In this document: positions 47,978 to 57,654 of the stretch, piece by piece | Layout of the letters: every line of letters begins with the position of its first letter | Numbering within the stretch: position 1 is the stretch's first letter | From: DASQGA01 sp963722715 | GTDB lineage: Bacteria; Actinomycetota; Thermoleophilia; Gaiellales; Gaiellaceae | Assembly (NCBI GenBank): GCA_963722715.1 | Contig: CAVROA010000023.1 | Location: forward strand, 62,001-126,000 | Length of the DNA: 64,000 nt | Direction: 5' to 3' | The notes under the pieces: generated by a model | The model's input: only the letters and a program-made list of their open reading frames with translations | Database searches by the model: none | Told to the model about the DNA's origin: nothing | Program-made: the position numbers and the translations under genes

Positions 47978-49236
47978 CCGCGGGCCTCGATAAACGGCTC
48001 GTCGTGCACTCCCTCTTCCAGCTCGCGCCTCCGGCGCCCCTCGGGTATGAGCCCGATCGGCCGGAAGAGCATCATCAGCACGATGATGAGCCCGTAGATC
48101 CCGAACTGGTACTTGGTGACCTCGATGCTTGTCCCCGCGGCATCGTTGAACCGGTCACCGATGACGGCGAGGCCCTCGATGTTCAGCCAGCCGAGAATGA
48201 GCCCGCCTGCGATCACGCCCCACACGCTCCCCATGCCGCCGAGGATGACCATGCAGAGCAGGAAGACCGAGATGTTGAAGTAGAACTCGCTCGGAAAGGC
48301 ACCGCTCTTGAAGCTCGCGTAGTACGCGCCGGCGATCCCGCCGAAGAAGGCCCCGAGAGCGTACGACCAGGTCTTCGTCCGCATCAGCGGGACGCCCATC
48401 GCAGCGGCGGCCGTCTCGTCCTCCCGGATCGCGATCCAGGCGCGCCCGAGGCGCGAGTCCCTGAGCCTGACGCTGCAAAAGACCGTGATCAGAAGGAGCG
48501 CGAGGATGGTGAAATAGAACAGCTTCTCGCGGTCGAACGACGCCTGGAAGGCGAGCGGCAAGCCGAGCGACCCGTTCAGCCCCTCGCCGAAGCCGGGCGA
48601 GTCGATCGGGTTGATCCCGAACGTGCCGTTCGTCAGGTCGAAGCCCTTGATGTTGTCGGCGTTTCGAACGAACTGTGGGATGATCTCGCCGAATCCGAGC
48701 GTCACGATCGCCAGGTAGTCGCCCCGAAGGCGGAGCGTCGGGAGCCCGATCAGGATCCCGATGAACGCGGTGAAGATCCCGGCCATGATGAACACGAGCC
48801 AAAGCGAGACATGGATGCCGGTCGCATTCCGGTCGATTCCGACCGAGCCGAGGTGAAAGCTCACCTGCTCGAACTGGCCCGAGGCGAACCAGCCCGCCAT
48901 ATACGCGCCAGCGGCGTAGAACGCGACGTAGCCGAGGTCGAGCAGGCCGGCGTAGCCGACGACGATGTTCAGGCCGACGGCCATCATCGTGAAGACGAGA
49001 ATGATCACCACCGAACTGACCTGCGGGAAGAAGTCTCCGATCACGGCGAGACCACGCAGGCTGTCCACGATGGACGGGTAGAGCACCGCCACGAGGACGA
49101 CGATCACGAGCGGCAGGAGGGAGCGGACGCGGCGCGGGACGCGTTGCCAGGCCTCGCCGATGCCGCTCGGAGCGGCTCCTACGAGCGCGTTCTTGCCCCT
49201 CGCCCGGCCGTCGGGCTGTCCGGCGGGGGTTCCCAT
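47974..49236 (-). CDS. livM: Branched-chain amino acid ABC transporter permease LivM
   Basis: 420 residues. A basic cytoplasmic leader of about 40 residues is followed by some nine helices. Family landmarks: LNIVVGYAGLLDLGYVAFYAAGAY, LRGDYLAIVTLGFGEII with the coupling-loop region, SRLGRAWIAIREDETAAAAMG and VILGGMGSVWGVIAGG. Start ATG at 49236 shares one base with the livH stop (TGATG). Confidence 0.94.
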   Translation of the reverse strand: MGTPAGQPDGRARGKNALVGAAPSGIGEAWQRVPRRVRSLLPLVIVVLVAVLYPSIVDSLRGLAVIGDFFPQVSSVVIILVFTMMAVGLNIVVGYAGLLDLGYVAFYAAGAYMAGWFASGQFEQVSFHLGSVGIDRNATGIHVSLWLVFIMAGIFTAFIGILIGLPTLRLRGDYLAIVTLGFGEIIPQFVRNADNIKGFDLTNGTFGINPIDSPGFGEGLNGSLGLPLAFQASFDREKLFYFTILALLLITVFCSVRLRDSRLGRAWIAIREDETAAAAMGVPLMRTKTWSYALGAFFGGIAGAYYASFKSGAFPSEFYFNISVFLLCMVILGGMGSVWGVIAGGLILGWLNIEGLAVIGDRFNDAAGTSIEVTKYQFGIYGLIIVLMMLFRPIGLIPEGRRRRELEEGVHDEPFIEARG

Positions 49237-50180
49237 CAGGCTCCCTCCGGCGTCCGCTCTCCAAGTAAGCCCTCGGGGCGGAAGACGAGGATGGCGATCA
49301 GGATCCCGAAGACGATCGATCGCGTCCAGTCGCTGCCGGGTGTCTCCCAGCTGAGGCCCTCGTTGAACGCCTGGATGAGCCCGATTATGAGGGCGCCGAG
49401 CACGGCGCCCGTCAGATTTCCGATTCCCCCGAGCACTGCCGCCGTGAAGGCGATCAGCCCCAGCTCGAACCCAGTGTCGTAGCGCATGTTGAATTGCAGC
49501 AGGAAGAGAAGTCCCGCGGCACCCGCGAGCCCGCCCGCGAGAACGAACGTGAACGAGATCGTCCGGTTCACGTTGATGCCCATCATGGCGGCCGCATCGG
49601 GGTCCTGGGCAGTCGCCCGCATGGCCTTTCCCTGACGGGTGGACTTGACCAGATAGGTCAGGCCCATGAGCACGGGAATGGTGACCAGGATGATCACAAG
49701 CTTGTTCCAAGGAATGGCGACGCCCCCGATCGAGAAGGCAGTGGTGCGCGGGATCAGGTCGGTCGCGGAGCGGAATCCGACGCCGTAGATGGCAAGGCCG
49801 ACGTTCTGAACGATGAACGACATGCCGACGGCGGTGATGAGCGCAGCCAGGCGCGGAGCCTTCCGCATGCGGCGATACGCGAGGAACTCGATCGTTGCGT
49901 TCAGGACGGCCCCGAACAGCATCACGATGAGGAGGGTTGCGGCCAGCCCGCCGACGATCACCATCGCGGCGGACTCCGCCGAGAGATTGAACACCGACAG
50001 GATGATCGTGCTCGCAAAGAGCCCGCACAGCGCGAACACGTCGCCATGGGCGAAATTGATGAGCTGGAGGATCCCGTAGACCAGCGTGTAACCGAGCGCG
50101 ACGAGCCCGTAGACAGCACCGGTGGTGAGGCCGATCACGAAGACGCTGAAGAACTCCGTCGGATCCTTGACGAGGTTCAC
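49236..50180 (-). CDS. livH: Branched-chain amino acid ABC transporter permease LivH
   Basis: 314 residues from GTG 50180: IGLTTGAVYGLVALGYTLVYGILQLINFAHGDVFALCG, RRMRKAPRLAALITAVG and FKxx-type loop AMRATAQDPDAAAMMGIN, ending FRPEGLLGE. The same frame stays open upstream to a TAG near 50315 and reads as a further hydrophobic helix (SIIGLFFVLLIVIWLVV). It contains no ATG, GTG or TTG, so either the GTG is right or another indel hides the true start. Confidence 0.9.
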   Translation of the reverse strand: MNLVKDPTEFFSVFVIGLTTGAVYGLVALGYTLVYGILQLINFAHGDVFALCGLFASTIILSVFNLSAESAAMVIVGGLAATLLIVMLFGAVLNATIEFLAYRRMRKAPRLAALITAVGMSFIVQNVGLAIYGVGFRSATDLIPRTTAFSIGGVAIPWNKLVIILVTIPVLMGLTYLVKSTRQGKAMRATAQDPDAAAMMGINVNRTISFTFVLAGGLAGAAGLLFLLQFNMRYDTGFELGLIAFTAAVLGGIGNLTGAVLGALIIGLIQAFNEGLSWETPGSDWTRSIVFGILIAILVFRPEGLLGERTPEGA

Positions 50181-50324
50181 GACGAGCCAGATGACGATCA
50201 GGAGGACGAAGAACAGCCCGATGATCGAAGTAAGGCTCGGCCGCGGCCGGTTCAGGAGAGCCGCGAGGGGCGACGGGGGTTCGCTGCGGGCCTGAACTGA
50301 GATCGGCTGATCCTAAACCCAATC

Positions 50325-50350
50325 GGGGGAGGGCAAAAGCCCTCCCCCGA
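50325..50350 (-). terminator. GC-rich hairpin between livK and livH
   Basis: CGGGGGAGG(G)C and GCCTCCCCCG form a roughly ten-base stem with an A/T-rich loop just past the livK stop. No run of T follows immediately, so it is more likely a partial terminator or 3'-end stabiliser that raises the binding protein level over the permease genes. Confidence 0.55.
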
Positions 50351-50367
50351 AAGTGACCTACCTTCGC

Positions 50368-51763
50368 TTATTCGCCGCGAGCGGCGGCCACGGTCTCTGG
50401 CTTCGGCGAGAGCGTGGTCTCCGTCACGAGCTTGTCTTCGGCTCGGTAGATGGTGAATCCGACAACGGCCCCGCCCGCCTGGTCCGGATCGCCGTTCTGG
50501 TCCGATCTCGAAGGTGCCGAGCAGGCCGTTCTCGACCTTGGTCGAGAAGATCCCGTCGATCACGCTCTGACGGCTGCCGTCTCCGTTGGCAATCGCGTCG
50601 AGGACGATCTGGACGGCCTGCGCGCCGTAGATCGCGTACGGGTCGACCGGCTTTCCTCCGAGCGCCTCCTTCAGCTTGGCGGCGAAGTCCGCCGCCTCGC
50701 CCTTGAAGTCGTCGATCGGGACGCCGGCGATGCTCAGGAACGAGCCCTGGGAGTTCTTCACGCCGGCTTCGTCGATCGTCTGCTGGGTGGTGAATCCGTC
50801 GGGCATAAGCAGCTTGACGTCGCCGTCGTTCGGCCCGAGCACCGCCACCTTGTCCTTGATCACCTGGGCACCGTTCTCGTCGATCAGGCCACCCAGGAAG
50901 AGTGCGTCAGCGCCGCTGGCGCCGATCTTCCGCATAGGGCCTCATAGTTCGACGCCTTCGCATCCCACGCCGAGAAGCCCGCGATCTCGATCCCGAGCGA
51001 TTCGGCAGCGCCCCTGAAGTTGGTCGCGACGCCGAGACCGTAGGCCTCCTTGTCGTTCAGGATGTAGACGCTCTTGATGCCCTGTGCCTGCGCGAACTCC
51101 GCCACCGCCGCACCCTGGTACGCGTCGTGAGCGACAACGCGAGCGTAGTTCCGCGTTCCGGACGGGTAGTACTTGTCCGGTTCGCTGTTCTCGCACCCCG
51201 GGACCACCCTCGGTGATGCAGACGTACGTGTTCGCCGGCGAGAGCATCGCGAGCCCGCCGCCCGGCGCCGCGTTCAGGACCGGGATGATGATCTGGGCGC
51301 AGCCCGAGTTGAACGTGCCGATGACGGCCACGAGCTTCTCGTTCGCAGCGTAGGCCTGCGCGTTCTGGCTGCACTTGCCCGGATCCCACTTGGCCGCCTG
51401 AGCCGTCGCGTCGTCGCACGACTGGAAAGCCACGTTCTGATCGCCGGCCTTCCAACCGCGAGTCTCGAGCTCGAGGCGGACCGCTTCGACGATCTGCAGG
51501 GTCTGGGTTCTCGACGAGCCCTGAAGCGGTAGGTCGGTCGCGATCAGGACGTCGGCCTCGCCGTCGCCCTTGTACTCGATGTCGGAGCAGCTGGACGATG
51601 GCAGCGCCTCGATGTCACCGGTGCCGCCTCCGCCGCCGCTCGCGGCCGTGTCGCTGCCTCCGCCGCTCGAGCCGCCATCGTCGTCGCCGCCGCAACCTGC
51701 GGCGACAAGGGCGAGAGCGCCGATCAGCATGACCAGCAGCGTCAGTAGTGTCTTTCTCTTCAC
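50368..51763 (-). CDS. livK: Branched-chain amino acid ABC transporter binding protein (three frameshifts)
   Basis: About 464 residues when healed. Lipoprotein signal with lipobox LALVAAGCGG, Gly/Ser linker, then a periplasmic-binding type I fold: VLIATDLPLQGSSRTQTLQ, VAVIGTFNSGCAQIIIPVLN, KYYPSGTRNYARVVAHDAYQGAA, GADALFLGGLIDENG. Frame breaks near 51208 (extra base), near 50937 (missing base, restoring YEALMRKIG) and near 50503 (extra base, restoring FEIDQNGDPDQ). The net shift of one gives an intact gene ending at the TAA at 50368. AGGAGG lies five bases before the ATG. Confidence 0.88.
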
Positions 51764-51883
51764 TGATCCTCCTCAGTCGGCCTGGATTTCCGAGCGCTCG
51801 CCCCGTGCGGGCGCCTTGACAGCGATGCCTACGGTCAGTCGTCCGGGTTCCGCAGAACTAGTCGCTTTCGTCGGGAAGCGGGC

Positions 51884-51912
51884 ATTATGGCTAGGTCTGG
51901 GCCTGCCTTCAA
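51884..51912 (-). promoter_or_regulatory. Promoter of the liv operon
   Basis: On the minus strand TTGAAG (51912-51907), 17-base spacer and CATAAT (51889-51884). Predicted start is near 51877, giving a leader of about 115 bases before livK. Remaining bases to the tRNA gene show nothing else clear. Confidence 0.5.
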
Positions 51913-51944
51913 GCCCGCCGAGCCGGATACGATGCTCCAGCCTC

Positions 51945-52029
51945 GCCGAAGTGGCGGAATTGGGAGACGCGCTGGACTCAAAATCCAGTGGGGCCTGGCC
52001 CCGTGCGGGTTCGATCCCCGCCTTCGGCA
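51945..52029 (+). tRNA. tRNA-Leu (CAA)
   Basis: 85 bases folding as a class II tRNA: acceptor GCCGAAG/CTTCGGC, D-loop with GGGAGACGC, anticodon stem CTGGA/TCCAG enclosing loop CTCAAAA (anticodon CAA, reads UUG), a long variable arm (GGGGCC/GGCCCC type), T-loop GGTTCGATCCC and discriminator A. CCA is not encoded. Divergent from livK. Confidence 0.93.
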
Positions 52030-52114
52030 TCCCATCGTCCAACTTCGCTGTCATGAATGAAACCGCGGAACCTCTGAGCACCAAGACGACATTCGAGCGG
52101 CGAAGTTAGCCGTC

Positions 52115-53161
<1,047 letters not shown>

Positions 53162-53199
53162 GCCCCCTAGCTCGCGGCCGGCGACTGTTCGCCTGCGTG

Positions 53200-53216
53200 T
53201 TTCCCGCCGCGGGAAA
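53200..53216. terminator. Inverted repeat between convergent pfkA and GYD genes
   Basis: TTTCCCG-CCG-CGGGAAA, seven-base arms with a three-base loop, midway between convergent stops. A-rich and T-rich arm ends could act as a short bidirectional terminator. Confidence 0.45.
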
Positions 53217-53258
53217 TCCCCTTCCGATCGCGCCTCGATCGACTGGCCACGCGAGCCG

Positions 53259-53585
53259 CTAGGCGCCGGGCGCTTGGTACCGGACTTGCTCGGCCTTGCG
53301 CAGGGCATCCATCGTCTCGTCGACTGTCAGGAGGACTGTCGTTTCGAGCGAGCTAAGGGCGCCGCCGCCACTAATCGCCAGCGCAACCGCGGCCATGGAC
53401 ACGTTGTCGGGGGCTTCCCACAGGTTGTAGCCGTCGTGTGTGCCGAAGGCGTACCAGAACCCGTGGAGCTTCCCACCGACCGACTCGATGTACGACTGAG
53501 CGGCCTGTCGGCGGTCCTCTGGGTTGCCGATCATCCTGGCCCAAGTCTCCGGCGTGTAGCTGAACCTCGATAGATAGAGCGGCAT
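53259..53585 (-). CDS. GYD-domain protein
   Basis: 108 residues. MPLYLSRFSYTPETWARMIGNPEDR, GGKLHGFWYAFGTHDGYNLWEAPDNVSMAAVALAI: the dimeric alpha-beta barrel fold typical of GYD proteins, whose function is unknown. AGGAGG ends five bases before ATG 53585 and fixes the start. Standalone gene, with a 97-base gap on its upstream side holding nothing else recognisable. Confidence 0.82.
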   Translation of the reverse strand: MPLYLSRFSYTPETWARMIGNPEDRRQAAQSYIESVGGKLHGFWYAFGTHDGYNLWEAPDNVSMAAVALAISGGGALSSLETTVLLTVDETMDALRKAEQVRYQAPGA

Positions 53586-53682
53586 CGTTCCTCCTCTCGT
53601 TCGCCAACCTGCGCGAGTTCCCGTTAGCGTCGAAGTATGACCCGATGGGCGTCGAGCCCGGTGTTCGCCCGGATGGGTTCGG

Positions 53683-54309
53683 TCAGCGCTCTCGGCCGCC
53701 GACCAGGTCGGCCAGCGCACGGGCGAAGTCGCGGCCCGTCGCCACGTCGGCGACGAGAATCGCATCGACACCGGCGCGCTCGAGAGCAACGGCTTGCTCC
53801 CGCACGAGCGCCCGTGCCTCGGCGATGACGAGCTTCCCGACCGGAACGTCGGGCAGGACGTCGAGCGTCCGCTCGAGCTCCTCTTGCTCGTCCCGGGCAT
53901 CCGGGCATGAGATGGCAACGATGTCGGGGTCGAGGCGCTCCAGCGCGAGCGCGAGCTCTTCCTCGTCCTGGACGGCGATCGCGCAAGCGAACCCGAGATC
54001 GAGGGAACGTTCGTACAGGCTCTCGAGCAGGTCTCCCTCCTCTTCGAGCTCACCAAAAACCAGCACGAGCGCATCCGCCCCGGCCTGGTGTGCGCGCTCG
54101 AGCTCGTCGAGCCGATGAATTCGCTGTCGCAGGAGCACCGGGAGGGTGACGGACTCGCGGACGCGGACCACGTCATCGAGAGCAGCGACTGCCACGGCTT
54201 CCGCGCCCGCTTCGGCTGCGGCTTTGGCAAGCCCGTCGACGTCGTCCGAGAGGAGCGGCACGACCGAGATGCCGTCACCTTCCGAGATGGCCTGAACGAA
54301 TCGACTCAC
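53683..54309 (-). CDS. TrpC-like TIM-barrel protein lacking catalytic residues
   Basis: 208 residues. The pattern resembles indole-3-glycerol phosphate synthase: an N-terminal SRFVQAISEGDGISVVPLLSDD, repeated alternating strands and helices (AGADALVLVFGEL, VPVGKLVIAEARAL) and a C-terminal AGVDAILVADVATG. The catalytic lysine strands are replaced: LLRQRIHRL stands where LRKDFI is expected and the SPSK motif is absent. Probably a non-catalytic or repurposed barrel. No trp gene is nearby. The 109-base gap on its upstream side, before the ALDH pair, shows nothing recognisable. Confidence 0.55.
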   Translation of the reverse strand: MSRFVQAISEGDGISVVPLLSDDVDGLAKAAAEAGAEAVAVAALDDVVRVRESVTLPVLLRQRIHRLDELERAHQAGADALVLVFGELEEEGDLLESLYERSLDLGFACAIAVQDEEELALALERLDPDIVAISCPDARDEQEELERTLDVLPDVPVGKLVIAEARALVREQAVALERAGVDAILVADVATGRDFARALADLVGGRER

Positions 54310-54418
54310 GCGCGCCCCTCGCCGGCGTCGGCTCCCGCCGGGCGGCCCCGCACCCCCCGCGACGCCCGAGGCGCGCGCGGGGCTGGAGTTAATACGCGGC
54401 AGCTCACGGGAAGGATCT

Positions 54419-55214
54419 TCAGACGCCGATCGGATGCCACACGGTTTTCAGCTCCAGGAAGGCCGCGGCGTGCCAGGGGGAATATCCGTCACCGTTTCGC
54501 ACCACGCGCTTCACATTGTCGGCAGCCAGCCGCTCGAGCTCCGTTGAATCCCCCACGACTCCGGCCAGGTCGAGCGCGTTCACGTCCATGTGGCCGGCGA
54601 GAACCGGGCAGAGCTCGCTCTTGCGCCCCGTCAGGATGTTCACGGCCCCACCGGGAACGTCTGAGGTCGCGAGCACCTCGGCGAGGGTAATCGCAGCCAG
54701 AGGTCGACGCTCCGACGCCAGGACGACGATGCTGTTTCCGCCGACGAGGGCAGGTGCGAGGCGCTCGACGAGCCCGAGGAGGGGCGGCTCTTCAGGCGCG
54801 ACGATCCCGGCCACACCCGTCGGCTCCGGGATCGTGAAGTTGAAGTACGGGCCGGCCACCGGGTTCGAGGTGCCGAGCACCTGAGCGAGCTTGTCGGCCC
54901 AGCCCGCGTACCACACCCACGTGTCGATGGCCGTATCGACCTCTGCCCGGTCGCCGACCAGTTCCTCGAACTGGACGCGGCGGCCCTCCATGATCTCGGC
55001 GACGCGGTAGAGAACCTGCCCGCGGTTGTAGGCCGTCATCCCAGCCCACTTCGGGAAACGCCTCCCGCGCGACTCGGACTGCGTCCCGCACGTCCTTCCT
55101 CGACCCGAGGGCGACGTTGGCGCCCTCGACCTCGTAGGAACGGCCGGACTCTGACCGCGGGAACGCGCCCCCGATGAAGAGCTTGTAGGTCTTGGCGACC
55201 GGAAGCCGGGTCAA
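54419..55214 (-). CDS. Truncated ALDH-like protein without catalytic Cys (frameshifted)
   Basis: About 264 residues after healing. Starts TTG at 55214 (MTRLPVAKTYKLFIGGAFPRSES), overlapping the stop of the upstream ALDH as TTGA. Near 55052 one extra base shifts the frame; the right frame continues KWAGMTAYNRGQVLYRVAEIMEG. It covers the ALDH cofactor region (FTIPEPTGVAGIVAPEEPPLLG, GGNSIVVLASERRPL) and ends before the catalytic Cys region. The set resembles the second, inactive half of ALDH16 proteins, here as a separate gene. Confidence 0.72.
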
Positions 55215-56689
55215 TCGAACCTCACGTAGGCCTCGAGACCGTGGAGGCCTCCCTCGCGACCGAACCCGGACTCCTTGTAGCCGCCGAACGGCGAGGTTGG
55301 GTCGAAGCGGTTGTAGGTATTCGCCCAGACGACGCCGGCCCGCAGCCGCTGGGCCATCGAGAGGATGCGAGACCCCTTCTCGGTCCACACCCCGGCGGCA
55401 AGGCCGTAGGGCGTGTTGTTCGCCTTCTCGACCGCTTCGTCGGGCGTCCGAAACGTCAGCACAGACAAGACCGGCCCGAAGATCTCCTCCTGGGCGATGC
55501 GGTAGCTCTGCGCCACGTTCGTGAACACCGTCGGCGCGAACCACCAGCCCTTCTCGGGCAGGCGGCACTCGGGCTGGAAGACGTCGGCTCCCTCCTCCTC
55601 CCCGCTTCGGACGAGCTCCTGGATTCGCTCGAGCTGGGCCTTCGAGTTGATCGCGCCGACGTCCGTGTTCTTGTCGAGCGGGTCGCCGACGCGGAGGTTC
55701 GACATCCGGCGCTTCAGCTTCTGGATCGTCTGATCGTAGATCGACTCCTGCACGAGGAGCCTCGAGCCGGCGCAGCAGACATGGCCCTGGTTGAAGTAGA
55801 TGCCGTTCACTATTCCCTCGACGGCCTGGTCGAGCGGCGCGTCGTCGAAGATCACATTGGCGGCCTTCCCGCCCAGCTCGAGCGTCAGCTTCTTCTTCGT
55901 CCCAGCGACGGCGCGCTGGATCTCCTTGCCCACCTCGGTGGAGCCGGTGAACGCGACCTTGTCGACGTCCGGATGCTTGACCAGCTCAGAACCGGCGCGG
56001 CCGTCGCCGGTGACGATGTTGACGACTCCCGGGGGCACCTCGGCCTGACGGAGGACGTCGGCGAAGAGCAGCGCCGTCAACGGCGTCGTCTCGGCGGGCT
56101 TCAGGACGACGGTGTTGCCGGCCGCGAGCGCCGGCGCAACCTTCCAGGCCAGCATGAGCATGGGAAAGTTCCACGGGATGATCTGAGCAGCGACTCCGAG
56201 GGGCCGCGGCGTCCGATTCGGGAACGCGTACTCGAGCTTGTCGGCCCAACCTGCGTAGTAGAAGAAGTGCGCCGCTGCGAGCGGAAGGTCGACGTCCCGC
56301 GACTCGCGGATCGGCTTGCCGCCGTCGAGCGACTCGAGCACCGCGAACTCGCGCGCTCGCTCCTGCAGGATGCGCGCGATCCGGTAGATGACCTTGGCCC
56401 GCTCGGCCGCCGGCCAGGACGACCAGCCGTTTTCGAAGGCAGCGCGGGCAGCGACCACCGCGGCATCGACGTCCTCGGCACCGCCGTAGGCGACCTCGGC
56501 GAGCTCCTCCTCGCTCGACGGGCTGACGGAGGGGTGAAACTCACCGGAGCGCGGCTCGACGAACTCACCGCCGATGAAGAGGCCGTACCTCTCCTCGAGC
56601 TTGACGACGTCCCGCGACTCGGGCGCAGGGGCGTACTCGAACGCGGACGGGACCGGCGAGCGATCCTGCTTCTTGTCGATCTCAGTCAA
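55211..56689 (-). CDS. Aldehyde dehydrogenase
   Basis: 492 residues, complete ALDH: QIIPWNFPMLMLAWKVAPAL, GSTEVGKEIQRAV, catalytic Glu in LTLELGGKAANVIF, catalytic Cys in NQGHVCCAGSRLL and EEIFGPVLSVLTF. Oxidises an aldehyde to the acid with NAD(P)+. TTG start at 56689 overlaps the deoC stop by eight bases, and it is coupled to a degenerate ALDH gene downstream. Acetaldehyde from DeoC is a sensible substrate by context. Confidence 0.93.
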   Translation of the reverse strand: MTEIDKKQDRSPVPSAFEYAPAPESRDVVKLEERYGLFIGGEFVEPRSGEFHPSVSPSSEEELAEVAYGGAEDVDAAVVAARAAFENGWSSWPAAERAKVIYRIARILQERAREFAVLESLDGGKPIRESRDVDLPLAAAHFFYYAGWADKLEYAFPNRTPRPLGVAAQIIPWNFPMLMLAWKVAPALAAGNTVVLKPAETTPLTALLFADVLRQAEVPPGVVNIVTGDGRAGSELVKHPDVDKVAFTGSTEVGKEIQRAVAGTKKKLTLELGGKAANVIFDDAPLDQAVEGIVNGIYFNQGHVCCAGSRLLVQESIYDQTIQKLKRRMSNLRVGDPLDKNTDVGAINSKAQLERIQELVRSGEEEGADVFQPECRLPEKGWWFAPTVFTNVAQSYRIAQEEIFGPVLSVLTFRTPDEAVEKANNTPYGLAAGVWTEKGSRILSMAQRLRAGVVWANTYNRFDPTSPFGGYKESGFGREGGLHGLEAYVRFD

Positions 56690-57626
56690 GCGTGAAGTAG
56701 TCCGGGCTCTGGTAGCGCCCGGTCTTCTCCTTCCTGATCTGGAGGAGCAAGTCGTTCAGAAGCGAGGAGGCGCCGAAGCGGAAGAGGTCGGGCGTCAGCC
56801 ACTCGGGACCGAGGGTCTCGTTCACGACCACGAGGTACTGGACTGCCTGCTTAGCCTGGCGGATGCCGCCCGCCGGCTTGACGCCGATCCGCTTGCCCGT
56901 CTCTTCGAAGACGTCGCGGACCGCTTCGAGCATGACGAGCGTGACCGGAAGCGTCGCAGCGGGGTTGATCTTCCCGGTCGACGTCTTCACGAAGTCCGCG
57001 CCCCCCGCGATCGCGAGCAGGCTCGCCCTGCGGACGTTGTCGTACGTGCCGAGCTCGCCCGTCTCGAGAATGACCTTCAGGTGTGCGTCCCCGATCGCCT
57101 CCTTGACCTGGCGCACCTCGTCGTAGACCTTGGCGTAGTTCCCCGAGAGGAAGGCGCCGCGGTCGATCACCATGTCGATCTCGTGGGCACCCGTCTCCGC
57201 TGCCCGGCGCGCATCCTCGACCTTGATGTCCGTGGGCGACTGGCCGGACGGGAAGGCGGTTGCGACGGATGCGACCTTGACGCCGGTGCCCTCGACACGC
57301 TCGAGCGCGTGCGGAACGAGGTTCGGGTAGACGCACACGGCCGCGACCGACGGGATCGTCGGATCGACGGGATCGGGCCGGATCGCCTTGGACGCAAGCG
57401 CTGCGACCTTGCCGGGCGTATCGGAACCTTCCAGCGTCGTCAGGTCCGTCATCCGGACGGCGAGCTCGAGCGCAAAGAGCTTCGACTCACGTTTGATCGA
57501 GCGCTTGGCAAGCGTGGCTGCACGCTCCTCGACCGCGACCTGGTCGACGGAGCCGATCTTCGGCAGCCGAGGCAGGAGCGGGAGCTCGAAACCCTGCGGA
57601 AGAGCGGGTGCCTGCGCCACGGTCAA
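56682..57626 (-). CDS. deoC: Deoxyribose-phosphate aldolase
   Basis: 314 residues, somewhat longer than most DeoC because of an N-terminal ~45-residue extension. Barrel motifs: VCVYPNLVP, TAFPSGQSP, EIDMVIDRGAFLSG, VILETGEL, Schiff-base Lys in GADFVKTSTGKI and GVKPAGGIR. Splits deoxyribose-5-phosphate into glyceraldehyde-3-phosphate and acetaldehyde. TTG at 57626 or GTG at 57620 as start. First gene of a coupled deoC-ALDH-ALDH operon. Confidence 0.94.
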   Translation of the reverse strand: MTVAQAPALPQGFELPLLPRLPKIGSVDQVAVEERAATLAKRSIKRESKLFALELAVRMTDLTTLEGSDTPGKVAALASKAIRPDPVDPTIPSVAAVCVYPNLVPHALERVEGTGVKVASVATAFPSGQSPTDIKVEDARRAAETGAHEIDMVIDRGAFLSGNYAKVYDEVRQVKEAIGDAHLKVILETGELGTYDNVRRASLLAIAGGADFVKTSTGKINPAATLPVTLVMLEAVRDVFEETGKRIGVKPAGGIRQAKQAVQYLVVVNETLGPEWLTPDLFRFGASSLLNDLLLQIRKEKTGRYQSPDYFTLD

Positions 57627-57654
57627 AGTCTAGCCCCGTGAGTCCAGGCCAGCT

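Noticed and set aside
50368..51763. Programmed frameshifting in livK
   Set aside because: Three separate breaks with no slippery heptamer, in a family that never uses recoding, in a stretch full of other indels; sequence error fits better.
51816..51821. Plus-strand TTGACA before the tRNA-Leu gene
   Set aside because: No -10 at a sensible distance; the tRNA is 124 bases away. The minus-strand TTGAAG/CATAAT pair is better supported.
54310..54418. Very GC-rich gap upstream of the TrpC-like gene as possible small gene or RNA
   Set aside because: No start with a ribosome site, no hairpin with a T-run; nothing supportable.
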